A DNA stretch of 64,000 nucleotides from Helicobacter typhlonius (GCF_001460635.1 NZ_LN907858.1:434001-498000); one strand, 5' to 3'. Numbered from the stretch's first letter, positions 17,067 through 27,264 are shown. Made by a program: numbers and translations. The notes: generated from the sequence alone by a model not told the origin.

Positions 17067-19072
17067 AGAGTTTTCAAAGATTAAGTCGTGGGGTGAAAAT
17101 CGCACTAATGCTTTGGGTTGCACTATTTGTGATTATATGCATTAGCTTTGGTGTGCTTAAGGTAATGAGTAAGGATAGAATCTATACTGCCACGATGATA
17201 GTGCATTCTAATGTCGTGCTTGAATGCAAGGAACGATGTTTGGCTGATAAAGAATGTGAAAATGCTTGTATCAAAGATTCTAAGCAATCTGCATATACTT
17301 ATAGCGTGAAACTGAAGTTTGATAATCCTATATTTCGCGCTCATACACAATTTGCAACAATCTCACTCCTTGATATGCAGTGGAGCAAAGATATAGGATT
17401 AGTAGGAGATGTGCGTCAAAGCTGGAATTATATTGATATTGACACAAATAAAGAGCTGCAAATAGGCAAAAATATAGGCACTTTGAGCTATGTTACACAT
17501 TTTGAATCTTATTTGTTGTATCACTCTTTGAGTATATTGATTTATGTGCTTATATGCGGGTTTGTTTATGTGTATGCAAGAGATTCTATGAAATTAAATA
17601 CAACTTATCCTAAGAAAACATTGCTTCACACACTTACTTTAAACAAAAAAGATAAGATATTTCTTGGCATAAGCGGCTTACTCATCGCTTTGCTTTTTGC
17701 ATTTCAATTTTGGCTAGGATTCCCCGGATTCCATATCATTGGCGATACATATAGTTCTATATTATTGACGAAGGATAACGGACACCCGGTATTTATATCT
17801 TATGTTTTAGAATTCCTCTACGCGCTTTTTGGCAAACATCTTTATTATCTTTATCTTTTTAATCTCGTGCCTTTTTATGCTGGGCTTTTCTTTCTTGTGT
17901 GGGGATTCTATTTGCGCTTTAAGAGTGTGTTTGCAATTTCGTTACTCTTTCCTTTATTAGTAGGCAATATTTATTTTCAAAATTTTATTCAGTATCATAG
18001 CTTTGCGCTGCCAATGCTACTTTTCTGCGGGTATTCTATGGTGTTTTTTATAATCCTTGTGCCGTTGCAAAAGAGATATATAAGCATAGGTTTATGGTGT
18101 AGCGTAGGCATAGTGTTTTTTTGCGCGATTTTATGGCGACATAATGCGATTTTTAGCGTATTTCCTGTGAGTTTTGTGCTTGTGTATATGTGGCTATGCG
18201 ATAGGGGATTAGATAAGAAAGTCTTTACTTGGCACTATGTAAAGGGCGTAGTGAGTGCTGCGCTCGTGTGTCTTTGTATTGTTATTTTTGTTCCAAAGAT
18301 TCTTAAAACTTCAACTGCTTATCCTGCCAATCACCTATTTTTGCTTCAGCTTGCGGCAATGTGTGTGCCTGCTAATGATTCAAGCTGCTTCAAAGAAGAG
18401 TGGTATTATCCACATAAAAATTGGGAAGATATAAAGGCATTGTATAAAAAATATCCGCTTAATGCCGACCCATTCAATGTGTCTTGGGGATATGATGATG
18501 AGCGTCCTATTCCTTATGGCAAGATAGATGGATTGCACCAACAATGGATAAAGGCAATATGTAAATACCCGCATTACTTTGTCGCACACGAGCTAAGATT
18601 TATTCAAGCAATGTGGATTCAGCAACCACAATGGATTTTTAATGCAACAGCTTTAGAGCAAAAAGCGCAGCATCCATATCATTTGCAAGTTGTAAGTGGT
18701 TTTTCTCAAAATGAAAGAAGTATAGTGTTTAGTCCGATACAAAGGGAAATTTATGATTTTTTATATACACATCGCATTGTTTTTAATCATCTATGGGGCG
18801 TGCTACTCAATGCTTCTGTAATGCTCCTTGCGGGATTCTTGCTTGTCAAATATATAAGGTGTAAAGAAATTGATAAGATAGCACAAACATCAGTTAAACT
18901 TCTCATACTGAGTTTTAGCATAGGATTTGCTGGATTCTTTAGCGCATTTTTTATCGCTGCTTTTACGCCTGTGGCAGAAAGCCGCTATATGTCGCCTATA
19001 TTACCACTAGGGATTATGGCAGTTGTGAGTTTTGTGGCATTTATGCTCTCAAACTCAAAAAAGTATGAATGA
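17060..19072 (+). CDS. multi-pass membrane glycosyltransferase (GT-C-like, GtrC role)
   Basis: 670 residues with about ten to twelve hydrophobic helices. A cysteine-rich periplasmic stretch (ECKERCLADKECENAC) follows the first helix. A later loop has HIIGDTYSSILLTKDNGHPVF; an acidic residue in such an early loop is typical of GT-C enzymes that use polyprenyl-phosphate sugars. The position after GtrB-like and GtrA-like genes suggests it transfers the sugar to a surface polymer, as GtrC proteins do for O-antigen. The acceptor and sugar are unknown. It has no close family name that I can give with certainty. The stop codon is convergent with murB. Confidence 0.62.
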   Translation: MLKSFQRLSRGVKIALMLWVALFVIICISFGVLKVMSKDRIYTATMIVHSNVVLECKERCLADKECENACIKDSKQSAYTYSVKLKFDNPIFRAHTQFATISLLDMQWSKDIGLVGDVRQSWNYIDIDTNKELQIGKNIGTLSYVTHFESYLLYHSLSILIYVLICGFVYVYARDSMKLNTTYPKKTLLHTLTLNKKDKIFLGISGLLIALLFAFQFWLGFPGFHIIGDTYSSILLTKDNGHPVFISYVLEFLYALFGKHLYYLYLFNLVPFYAGLFFLVWGFYLRFKSVFAISLLFPLLVGNIYFQNFIQYHSFALPMLLFCGYSMVFFIILVPLQKRYISIGLWCSVGIVFFCAILWRHNAIFSVFPVSFVLVYMWLCDRGLDKKVFTWHYVKGVVSAALVCLCIVIFVPKILKTSTAYPANHLFLLQLAAMCVPANDSSCFKEEWYYPHKNWEDIKALYKKYPLNADPFNVSWGYDDERPIPYGKIDGLHQQWIKAICKYPHYFVAHELRFIQAMWIQQPQWIFNATALEQKAQHPYHLQVVSGFSQNERSIVFSPIQREIYDFLYTHRIVFNHLWGVLLNASVMLLAGFLLVKYIRCKEIDKIAQTSVKLLILSFSIGFAGFFSAFFIAAFTPVAESRYMSPILPLGIMAVVSFVAFMLSNSKKYE

Positions 19073-19073
19073 T

Positions 19074-19865
19074 TTAGTGTAGAATCTGCACTTCGCATTC
19101 TAAGTCAATACCATTTGCTTCAAAAACCCGTTTTTTAGCGAGTGCAATAAGAGAGAGGGCGTCATCAAAAGTAGCCTTGCCTTTGTTGATAAGAAAATTG
19201 GCGTGTTTCTCGCTCAATGCCGCATCGTTAATGCAAAAGCCTTTTAAGCCCACAAATTCTAAAAGTCTTCCTGCAAAGTCTCCTTTAGGATTTTTAAAGC
19301 AGCTACCACAGCTTGGCTCGTGCGGGTGGGATTTACGCAAGGCTACGCACTCTTCCCAAATAGCCATATCAAAGCCCACTTTTTTATAGAATCTTGCCGC
19401 AAGGATAATGCCGCTAATGCCACTATGGCGGTAATTCATCGAGATAGATTCTATACTTTGCCACTGCCCATTGATATTCACTGAGTGCAAAATATTTTTA
19501 ATTTCATAGCTTTTCATTCCCGCATTCATTTTGATAAGTCCGCCAAGGCTGCCGGGCAGGGCATTAAGAAACTCTAGCCCATTAAGATTATGTGATTTGA
19601 AATAACTAAAAATCCGCCCAGAGCTATATGCTCCGCCAATTTCTATAAGATTATCTTGCTCGGTAAGATAGGCAAAATTTTTACCCAGCACGGCAAGATT
19701 TTGAGCATTTGGGGAAACAAGGAGATTGTTTGCTTTGCCAATAATGCGGAGATTTTTGCTTAAAGCCTCTTGCAAGTCTTGAGGGCTTTCTATCACAAAA
19801 ACTTCAAGCGGGACACCGATTTTGAGGCTTGAATACGCGGAGAAGTCAATAACTTTGCTTTGCAT
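19074..19865 (-). CDS. murB: UDP-N-acetylenolpyruvoylglucosamine reductase MurB
   Basis: Peptidoglycan precursor enzyme that makes UDP-MurNAc, using FAD. 263 residues, the short form seen in Helicobacter. FAD-binding features include LEFLNALPGSLGGLIKMNAG and MNYRHSGISGIILAA. The C-terminal domain has PSCGSCFKNPKGDFAGRLLE, GLKGFCINDAALSEKHANF and LINKGKATFDD. It lies 6 bases after fliQ, a pairing also present in H. pylori. Confidence 0.95.
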   Translation of the reverse strand: MQSKVIDFSAYSSLKIGVPLEVFVIESPQDLQEALSKNLRIIGKANNLLVSPNAQNLAVLGKNFAYLTEQDNLIEIGGAYSSGRIFSYFKSHNLNGLEFLNALPGSLGGLIKMNAGMKSYEIKNILHSVNINGQWQSIESISMNYRHSGISGIILAARFYKKVGFDMAIWEECVALRKSHPHEPSCGSCFKNPKGDFAGRLLEFVGLKGFCINDAALSEKHANFLINKGKATFDDALSLIALAKKRVFEANGIDLECEVQILH

Positions 19866-19871
19866 TTATGG

Positions 19872-20138
19872 CTAAAAATTGATATTAGAAATCATCGTAA
19901 AGAGCATACGCGCGTATTCTGTAATCATATTCATCATCCAAGGCATAGCAAATATGATGACGACAACCACGGCTAGAATCTTAGGCACAAAAGTGAGTGT
20001 CATTTCATTGATTTGCGTAGTAGCTTGAAAAATACTCACGAGTAGCCCCACGATAAGTCCAGCTAAAAGCATAGGGAGCGAGAGAATGAGTGTGAGCTTG
20101 TAGGTTTGAACTGCGAGTGCCATAAGTTGTTCTTCCAT
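19872..20138 (-). CDS. fliQ: flagellar export protein FliQ
   Basis: 88 residues with two membrane helices, part of the FliPQR gate of the flagellar type III export apparatus. Typical FliQ features are the LILSLPMLLAGLIVGLLVSIFQA helix, shown here in part, followed by TTQINEMTLTFVPKI and a second helix VVVIIFAMPWMMNMITEY. The gene is first of a two-gene unit with murB. A selenocysteine tRNA gene lies just upstream on the same strand. Confidence 0.97.
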   Translation of the reverse strand: MEEQLMALAVQTYKLTLILSLPMLLAGLIVGLLVSIFQATTQINEMTLTFVPKILAVVVVIIFAMPWMMNMITEYARMLFTMISNINF

Positions 20139-20173
20139 AAGAAATCCTTAAGTTAAGAATCTAATGCTCAAGT

Positions 20174-20271
20174 TGGCAGGAAGGCGAGAGAATCGAACTC
20201 CCCAGAGACTAGACACCTAGCCTCTCAATGGGTTTGAAGCCCACGATACCCACCAGAGATATTTGCCCTCC
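20174..20271 (-). tRNA. selC: selenocysteine tRNA (anticodon UCA)
   Basis: The minus strand folds into an unusually long tRNA. The acceptor stem GGAGGGC pairs with GCCTTCC, with an encoded CCA close to the 3' end. The D stem is ATATC/GGTAT. The anticodon arm is GTGGG, CTTCAAA, CCCAT with anticodon TCA. A long variable arm (GAGAGGCTAG with CTAGTCTC) and a GTTCGAT T-loop follow. About 98 bases, a long variable arm and a UCA anticodon are diagnostic of tRNA-Sec. It implies that the genome decodes some UGA codons as selenocysteine, for example in formate dehydrogenase. No selA or selB is in the window. Confidence 0.9.
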
Positions 20272-20537
20272 ATTACTAGAACTCATCTAATAAAATCTGC
20301 ATTTTATACTTTAGATTCAAAAAAATCAAGTGAATGGGAGTAAATTATGGTTAGATTCCATAAACAATATGATAAATTCACGCTCGGGTTGTAATTTTGT
20401 GCGAGTTTTGGCAATCCACCCACCAATGTGGGCTTAAGATTCCAAAGATTCCAATAACGCACACAATCGCAAAATGAAGCTATTTTGGTTTTTGGGCTAC
20501 TTGAATAGAATCTAGACATTTATGTAGATTCTAAAAA
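20272..20537. other. gap between selC and slyD
   Basis: 266 bases with no supported gene. A 71-codon minus-strand frame lies inside but shows no family pattern and has no ribosome site. AGATTCT occurs at 20526. The promoter of selC should lie here; I cannot pick a convincing -10. Confidence 0.4.
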
Positions 20538-21086
20538 TTAGTGCGAACAGCCACAGCCTCCACCGCTATGTCCTCCGCCACCGCAGCAGCCTCCACCGCC
20601 TCCGCCACTTCCACAGCCACAGCCGCCACCTACGCCACCTTGCAAAATTTCCATTTCGGTGGCTTCGCGCACATCAATTACTTTTACATCAAATTGCAAA
20701 GTTTTTCCTGCTAGAGGGTGGTTGTAGTCGATAATCACAACATTATCGTTAAAGTCTTTCACGCTTACTTGCACGGTTTGTCCGTCTTCACCTTGACCAA
20801 AAAGCGTCATACCAGCTTTTAGCTCAATGCCCTCAAATTGTTCCCTTGGCACTTCTTGCACGAAGTCGCTTTGATATGTGCCATAAGCATCTTCGGGAGC
20901 GATAGTAGCCTTGATATTATCGCCTATGCTTGCACCCATAAGGGCATTTTCAAGCCCACTTATGATTTGCCCAGAGCCTACTAGAAATTCAAGTGGTGCA
21001 CCGCCCTTATTAGAATCAAGCAAGGCATTGTCTGCTTGATTAAACACTTCGTATTCAATACTTACGATTTTATTTTGAGTAATCAT
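20538..21086 (-). CDS. slyD: FKBP-type peptidyl-prolyl isomerase SlyD
   Basis: 182 residues. The N-terminal 140 form the FKBP domain with its IF chaperone insert (VSIEYEVFNQADNALLDSN, FLVGSGQIISGLENALMG, DYNHPLAGKTLQFDVKV). The last 30 or so residues are extremely rich in glycine, cysteine and histidine, with repeated GCGCGS, GGGCCGGGGHSGG and GCGCSH. In E. coli such a tail binds nickel and serves hydrogenase and urease maturation. The start overlaps the stop of the upstream cpoB-like gene by 4 bases, so they are co-translated. It ends the long minus-strand block that starts at proB. Confidence 0.95.
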   Translation of the reverse strand: MITQNKIVSIEYEVFNQADNALLDSNKGGAPLEFLVGSGQIISGLENALMGASIGDNIKATIAPEDAYGTYQSDFVQEVPREQFEGIELKAGMTLFGQGEDGQTVQVSVKDFNDNVVIIDYNHPLAGKTLQFDVKVIDVREATEMEILQGGVGGGCGCGSGGGGGGCCGGGGHSGGGCGCSH

Positions 21087-21931
21087 TTTTTGTCCTTATT
21101 TTTAGATTTTAAATTTTTGGCACTTTGAGCCTCTTTGCTCGAAGGATAGTTGCTTATCAAAGTATCCAAGAACCTATTATAGTTTTTTGTATCTTTGATA
21201 GCGTTGAAAGATTGCGCAGTATGAAGCAGAAGTGTAGGCATATATGAAGCCTTGTCATTTGCTATTGCACTCTCTTTGTAAAGCTTAATTGCCTCGTTGT
21301 GGCTTTTGTTTGCAAAGGCAATTTCAGCAAGATAGAAAGAGCTATGTGCCTTTTTGTAGTTTATCTCGATGAGCCATTCAAAGCGCACTTTGGCAGATTC
21401 ATACTCTTTTTTGTTAAAAAGATTTTGGGCTTGGGTAAAAATATCCGCCCTTTTTGCCTTGTCTTTTGTGAAAGTTGGGGCTTTTGAATCTGCTTGTTTA
21501 TTTGTTGCTGTATTCTTTTGATTTGTGCTTGTAGTCTGTATGGGATTATTGCTTAGCTCCTTTAGCTCGCTAAGAATTGTTTGACTAAGCGTTGTGAGTG
21601 TCGCATTAATCTCTTTCATTTGAGCCTTGATAGTTGCAATGTCCTTTGAGTTTGTATCCAGCTGTGCTTTTATCTCCTCAATGTCTTTTGCATTTTGCAC
21701 ACCCTGTGAGACTTGCTGGTGTAGTTTGCTGCTTTGAGATTCATAAAGGCTGGAGATACCCTCTTGGGCTTGTCCTATACTATCTACTTTCTGCTGAAGT
21801 TTGCTGACGAGATTCTGTAAGGTTTTTATATCGTTTTTGGTAACGCCACTCTGCTTTTCAAAAGCAGATGGCTCACCATTGAGGCTAAAGACTAGAAAAA
21901 GAGGTGCGAGAAAAACACAATGCTTCAGCAA
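21083..21931 (-). CDS. periplasmic CpoB/YbgF-like protein of the Tol-Pal system
   Basis: 282 residues: signal peptide (MLKHCVFLAPLFLVFSLNGEPSA), a coiled-coil region of about 20-120 that should trimerise, a Thr/Asn/Gln-rich linker, then TPR repeats near the C-terminus (AQNLFNKKEYESAKVRFEWL, AHSSFYLAEIAFANKSHNEA, LLHTAQSFNAIKDTKNYNRF). This coiled-coil plus TPR layout is that of YbgF/CpoB, which links Tol-Pal with peptidoglycan synthesis at the division site. Its place right after pal in the tol cluster agrees. Confidence 0.85.
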   Translation of the reverse strand: MLKHCVFLAPLFLVFSLNGEPSAFEKQSGVTKNDIKTLQNLVSKLQQKVDSIGQAQEGISSLYESQSSKLHQQVSQGVQNAKDIEEIKAQLDTNSKDIATIKAQMKEINATLTTLSQTILSELKELSNNPIQTTSTNQKNTATNKQADSKAPTFTKDKAKRADIFTQAQNLFNKKEYESAKVRFEWLIEINYKKAHSSFYLAEIAFANKSHNEAIKLYKESAIANDKASYMPTLLLHTAQSFNAIKDTKNYNRFLDTLISNYPSSKEAQSAKNLKSKNKDKK

Positions 21932-21952
21932 ATTCTAGCCTCCAACTTGAAG

Positions 21953-22417
21953 TTATTTTGATAGCTTAAACTCAACGCGTCTATTCGCCTGATTACAATC
22001 AGGAGTATCGACTGAACAAGTGGGTTTGCTTTCGCCATAACTCACGGTTTTAATTTGAGAGGCATTTACACCACGAGCAGTAAGTGCATTTTTTACTGCA
22101 TTTGCTCTCTTTGTGCCAAGTGCATAGTTATACGCATCTGACCCATAAGAGTCTGTGTGTCCTTCAAGCACGACATTTGCTCCTGTATTTTTAAGGGCGG
22201 TAGCACTGTTATTTACTTTTTCTTCCATATCTTGACGAATATCATATTTATCAAAGTCAAACAATACTTGCGCATATCCTTCAGCAGCATCTGTGAGTTT
22301 CACAAAATTATCGCTACCGCTAGCAGAAGTTCCACTTCCTCCATCAGCAGCCTCTGGCTCTGAACAACCAACTGAAATAAGTGCTACCAAAGCACCTATA
22401 GCTAAATACTTTTTCAT
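21953..22417 (-). CDS. pal: peptidoglycan-associated lipoprotein Pal
   Basis: 154 residues. A lipoprotein signal peptide ends in a lipobox, ALISVGCSEPE, so the protein is lipid-anchored, presumably in the outer membrane. The C-terminal OmpA-like domain has LFDFDKYDIRQDM, VVLEGHTDSYGSDAYNYALG and VSYGESKPTC, the residues that bind diaminopimelate of peptidoglycan. It is shorter than many Pal proteins because the linker is short. An independent -10 box is visible upstream in addition to read-through from tolB. Confidence 0.95.
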   Translation of the reverse strand: MKKYLAIGALVALISVGCSEPEAADGGSGTSASGSDNFVKLTDAAEGYAQVLFDFDKYDIRQDMEEKVNNSATALKNTGANVVLEGHTDSYGSDAYNYALGTKRANAVKNALTARGVNASQIKTVSYGESKPTCSVDTPDCNQANRRVEFKLSK

Positions 22418-22449
22418 ACTAACTCCTTGTGATATTTAAGATACCAATT

Positions 22450-22455
22450 ATTCTA
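22450..22455 (-). promoter_or_regulatory. -10 box for pal
   Basis: On the minus strand GCTTAGAATAATT holds TAGAAT, 33 bases before the pal ATG, in the 64-base gap after tolB. It would give pal-cpoB-slyD their own promoter inside the tol cluster. Confidence 0.4.
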
Positions 22456-22481
22456 AGCTACAAAAGTAAATATATATAAAT

Positions 22482-23738
22482 TTACCAATCAAATGCCTGA
22501 ATTTTCATCTTTGTGAGTGGGAAAAAATAATTTGTATTATAATCTACACGAATGATGCCTAACGCACTTTGCGCCTTGTAATGCTTAACATACATAATGC
22601 TTCCACCATCACTTGAGTATTTGGGCATTTGATTCTTGCCATTTGCGGTGAGGCGGCGGATATAGTTTGAGCCAGGCGCAAGTGAAATAAGATAGAGATT
22701 GAAAGTGTTGCTTCCAAACTCATTATTTGTCTCTCTGCTTGTATAAACCGCATACTTGCCATTTGAAGTTACTGCGCTATTGTTGCGTCCGTGTAAAACA
22801 ACCTGTTCTGTGCCACCCCCATCAATTCTCATCATAAAAATATTTGGGTAGCCAAGTCTGTCGGATACAAAGATGATTTCTTTATCATCATTTACAAACT
22901 TACCATCTACATCAATACCCGAATAATTCGTTAAGCGGCGTAGATTCTTGCTTCTCACATTGTAGATATACAAATCCGAAAGGGTATTGGGCGATAGGCT
23001 AAGAATAAGATTCTCTCCATTTTTACTCACATCAGAGACCATAGCCGCGCCTTCGCTTCCTACGAGCTGTTCAATTTGTCCTGTGGCGAGATTATGCCTT
23101 ACAATAGTGGGCACTTCAAGGTATTTTGTATAATAAATGCTCTCTTGTTTTGAATCTGCCCACTTAGGGAAAATATTGAGCCCACCTTTGACAACTACTT
23201 TTTGATAAGTCAAGGTGTAATCTGCGATGAGAATCTCACTATTGCCGGAATTGGTGTATTGAGAGAGCACTACGAGGCGTTTCATCCATTGAATGCTGGG
23301 TGCGCGTATGTAGCCATTGACATCAATAGCCATATTGTGTGCAATAAACGGGAATCGTTTAAGGTCGTTTTCTGTATAGTCTTTAGTGTAAATATGCTTT
23401 GAGGTATTTATATCATAGAGTGAAATTGTGCCAACGAGATTATTTGAAGACTTGCTTACTTTAATCTGCGCTAATAGGTCAATTTTTTTATCTGCATATT
23501 CTTTGTATGCGATAGAAGAAGGCTTCTTTATACCCCCGTCATTTGCTTGAAAATGTCCGCTTACTTTCAAGTCAGCTATGAGCATTTTTAGAATCTTATT
23601 GCCAAATTCTGTATTGTCAGAATCTAGTCGTTCGACAACAATATATGGAATCTTGTTTGTATTTTTTACAATCTCTATTGTCGCATCAATAGCGAAAAGA
23701 TTTAGGGTAAGTAGCAAAATCAAAGTAAAAATTCTCAT
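22482..23738 (-). CDS. tolB: Tol-Pal protein TolB
   Basis: Periplasmic beta-propeller protein that shuttles between Pal and TolA. 418 residues from the ATG at 23738, which has AAAGGAG upstream and begins a good signal peptide (MRIFTLILLLTLNLFA). The N-terminal domain (IPYIVVERLDSDNTEFGNKI) is followed by WD-like propeller blades with FVSDRLGYPNIFMMRIDGGG and PKYSSDGGSIMYV. The frame is open 8 codons upstream but these overlap tolA and lack a ribosome site. Confidence 0.95.
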   Translation of the reverse strand: MRIFTLILLLTLNLFAIDATIEIVKNTNKIPYIVVERLDSDNTEFGNKILKMLIADLKVSGHFQANDGGIKKPSSIAYKEYADKKIDLLAQIKVSKSSNNLVGTISLYDINTSKHIYTKDYTENDLKRFPFIAHNMAIDVNGYIRAPSIQWMKRLVVLSQYTNSGNSEILIADYTLTYQKVVVKGGLNIFPKWADSKQESIYYTKYLEVPTIVRHNLATGQIEQLVGSEGAAMVSDVSKNGENLILSLSPNTLSDLYIYNVRSKNLRRLTNYSGIDVDGKFVNDDKEIIFVSDRLGYPNIFMMRIDGGGTEQVVLHGRNNSAVTSNGKYAVYTSRETNNEFGSNTFNLYLISLAPGSNYIRRLTANGKNQMPKYSSDGGSIMYVKHYKAQSALGIIRVDYNTNYFFPLTKMKIQAFDW

Positions 23739-23758
23739 AGGACTCCTTTGTGCGTAAA

Positions 23759-24451
23759 TCAATTTTTAAATGTTATGGCAATTTCCCTTTTGCCCTTAGG
23801 GTGGGGTGGGAAGTGAATCTTGATACATTCCTCAAGCATCGCCTTAAGCGAATCATCAAATGCCACATTGCCCGCGTATTTTACAACTTTATAGCTAAAA
23901 TTACCATTGCTTGTGATGACAATATGCACCAAAGCCTGTAATTTTTCCTCTACATAAAATGTTTGCTGCCATTGTTGAAACATCATTTTTTCAATTTGTG
24001 CATACCACTCATCATATTCTCCATCACTTTGATTGGTGTTTGCGCTTATGGTGAGATTGCTTAAGGTATTCAGCTGTTTTTGCAAAGATTCTGCACTCGC
24101 TTGTAAATCTTTAAGCTTTTGCTCCTTGCTATTTTGCTCGACTTTTTCTCTATTGTCGCCTATTTCTGCATTTTGTGCTGGTATATCACTATCAATCTTG
24201 CTAAACATATCCTTAATACCAGAACCAGCAAGAGGGCTATTGAGGGCTGGTTGGCTACTTTTGCTAGGGGTGGGTTTATCATCTATAATAGCCTCTATGC
24301 TTATAGCATGTAGCGATAGGGCAGATTCATTAAGTGCGGCGTAATGCGTGGGATTTGAACGAAAAAGTGTAAAAACAAGCGCAATAATAAGTAGGGAATA
24401 TATGCAAAATGAGATAATACCACTCGTGATAAATAAAAGAGCATTATTCAT
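23759..24451 (-). CDS. tolA: TolA-like energy transducer
   Basis: 230 residues: one N-terminal membrane helix (ALLFITSGIISFCIYSLLII), a polar periplasmic stretch with a coiled coil around 100-125 (KDLQASAESLQKQLNTLSN), and a C-terminal TonB/TolA domain with YDEWYAQIEKMMFQQW and LVHIVITSNGNFSYKVVKY. It lies between tolR and tolB in the normal tolQ-R-A-B order. The stalk is far shorter than the one in E. coli TolA, as is common in epsilonproteobacteria. Confidence 0.88.
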   Translation of the reverse strand: MNNALLFITSGIISFCIYSLLIIALVFTLFRSNPTHYAALNESALSLHAISIEAIIDDKPTPSKSSQPALNSPLAGSGIKDMFSKIDSDIPAQNAEIGDNREKVEQNSKEQKLKDLQASAESLQKQLNTLSNLTISANTNQSDGEYDEWYAQIEKMMFQQWQQTFYVEEKLQALVHIVITSNGNFSYKVVKYAGNVAFDDSLKAMLEECIKIHFPPHPKGKREIAITFKN

Positions 24452-24455
24452 AGTT

Positions 24456-24857
24456 CTAGCTACTAGTGATGAGGGATACTTTGAGAAAACCAGCTTCTTT
24501 AGCGGTTTTGAGGATATAAATCACATCTTCATATTTAAGATTCTTATCAGCCCTTATAAAAACGCTGATGTTTTTATCGAAGCTTTTGCTAAAAAGCACA
24601 AAGCTATCTGCGAAGTTTTTAAACTCATACACATTGTCGCGGATATAAATCTTTCTATCCGCGCTCACACGAATTTCAATCATAGAATCTTGCGCCATTT
24701 TCTTTGATTTTGAGCCTTTTGGGAGAGTAATATCCTCTTGGTAAGTAATAGTAGGGGTACTCACCATAAGTATCGCCAAAAGCACGAGCATAATATCAAC
24801 AAGCGGTGTTATGTTGAGCTCGGGTTTTTCTTCCCAGTCAAATTCATCATTTTGCAT
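24456..24857 (-). CDS. tolR: TolR/ExbD-family protein
   Basis: 133 residues with a single membrane helix that contains the ion-conducting aspartate: ELNITPLVDIMLVLLAILMV. A periplasmic domain follows (ITLPKGSKSKKM, IYIRDNVYEF, FIRADKNLKYEDVIYIL). With TolQ it forms the proton-driven motor for TolA. It is 4 bases from tolA and 6 bases from tolQ. TolR and ExbD cannot be told apart by sequence alone; the neighbours decide for TolR. Confidence 0.92.
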   Translation of the reverse strand: MQNDEFDWEEKPELNITPLVDIMLVLLAILMVSTPTITYQEDITLPKGSKSKKMAQDSMIEIRVSADRKIYIRDNVYEFKNFADSFVLFSKSFDKNISVFIRADKNLKYEDVIYILKTAKEAGFLKVSLITSS

Positions 24858-24863
24858 AGAATC

Positions 24864-25427
24864 CTACTTGTTTGAAAGTGTAAGGTCAATTTGCATTTGA
24901 ATGTATGTGATGATGTGGTAGGCTTTACGCTTGAGTAGCAGGGCAAATGTGTATGCAGGGATGGCTACTAAAATACCAGCAGCGGTTGCCACGAGGGCTT
25001 TTGATATGACAGGGGCTATCACATCAAAAGAGACATTACCATCTCCTAGCACACTAAAGGTTTCTAGAATCTCAACTACCGTGCCAAATAGTCCAATAAA
25101 AGGTGCAGTAGAGGCAATGATATTTAAAAAAACGAGTGAAGAAGTGGCTTTTTGAGTGGCTTTGAGCTTCCATACTTGCAAAATCTCTCGCGAAACGCGC
25201 CCTTCGCTTTTTTCGAGCAGGGCATTTATGAAAGTGTTTTTTGGTATGAGGATACTCTTAGCCACAAGCATATCAAGATAATGCTTCTCCGTTGCCAACC
25301 AATCACTAAGCGTGAAGCTTTTGTAAATATATATCCAAAGAGTAGCGAGAAAATAGAGTGAGAGCCACAAAAGCACAATAATAGTTGTTATTGTGCTTTC
25401 TGCAAAGAAAGTTTTGAAGATATCCAT
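24864..25427 (-). CDS. tolQ: TolQ/ExbB-family protein
   Basis: About 187 residues with three membrane helices: one near residues 14-35 and two in the C-terminal half, the latter with FLNIIASTAPFIGLFGTVVE and VAIPAYTFALLL. The G-T-V-x-x-I motif and ATAAGILVA are family hallmarks. It forms the stator with TolR. The ATG at 25427 is preferred; the GTG one codon earlier overlaps the atpC stop. Its direct junction to atpC makes it likely that tol genes are expressed partly from the ATP synthase operon. Confidence 0.92.
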   Translation of the reverse strand: MDIFKTFFAESTITTIIVLLWLSLYFLATLWIYIYKSFTLSDWLATEKHYLDMLVAKSILIPKNTFINALLEKSEGRVSREILQVWKLKATQKATSSLVFLNIIASTAPFIGLFGTVVEILETFSVLGDGNVSFDVIAPVISKALVATAAGILVAIPAYTFALLLKRKAYHIITYIQMQIDLTLSNK

Positions 25428-25429
25428 CA

Positions 25430-25834
25430 CTAGATTCTGTTTTTTGCAATAGTCTCAACGCGAGAAACCACCGTGCCGATAAGAGAAGTATCGTTGGAGG
25501 CTCCTTCTAGTAATGCTCTAGCTTCTTGAATAGCAGTTGCGACTCCTGACTCTGTATTGCCCATAATGGCTACCGCACCATCGGCAATAATCTTTACATC
25601 TGTTTTTGTGCCGGTTTGGGAGATTTGCGCGTGTCCCCAATTAATCGCTATGAATCCCTTATCGCCATCTAAAGTCTCAAATTCAATAATGCCAATCTTA
25701 AGCAGAGAGAGCAAGTCGCAGTGTCCGGGAAAAACACCAAACTCCCCCTCGCTTCCGGGCACAATGACATACTTCACTTCACCATCAAAGATGCTTCCGT
25801 ATGGAGTTGCGATACTTAGTGTGATTTTTTCCAT
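25430..25834 (-). CDS. atpC: ATP synthase epsilon subunit
   Basis: 134 residues: the central-stalk subunit that can inhibit the F1 motor. The N-terminal beta-sandwich shows LSIATPYGSIFDGEVKYVIVPG, given here in part, then GEFGVFPGHCDLLSLLKIG. The C-terminal helices contain the AIQEARALLEGA stretch. It is the last gene of the atp operon and lies 8 bases after atpD. Confidence 0.97.
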   Translation of the reverse strand: MEKITLSIATPYGSIFDGEVKYVIVPGSEGEFGVFPGHCDLLSLLKIGIIEFETLDGDKGFIAINWGHAQISQTGTKTDVKIIADGAVAIMGNTESGVATAIQEARALLEGASNDTSLIGTVVSRVETIAKNRI

Positions 25835-25842
25835 TCCATCCC

Positions 25843-27264
<1,422 letters not shown>

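Noticed and set aside
20304-20519. Minus-strand 71-codon frame between selC and slyD
   Set aside because: Basic, low-complexity translation with no ribosome site or neighbour logic.
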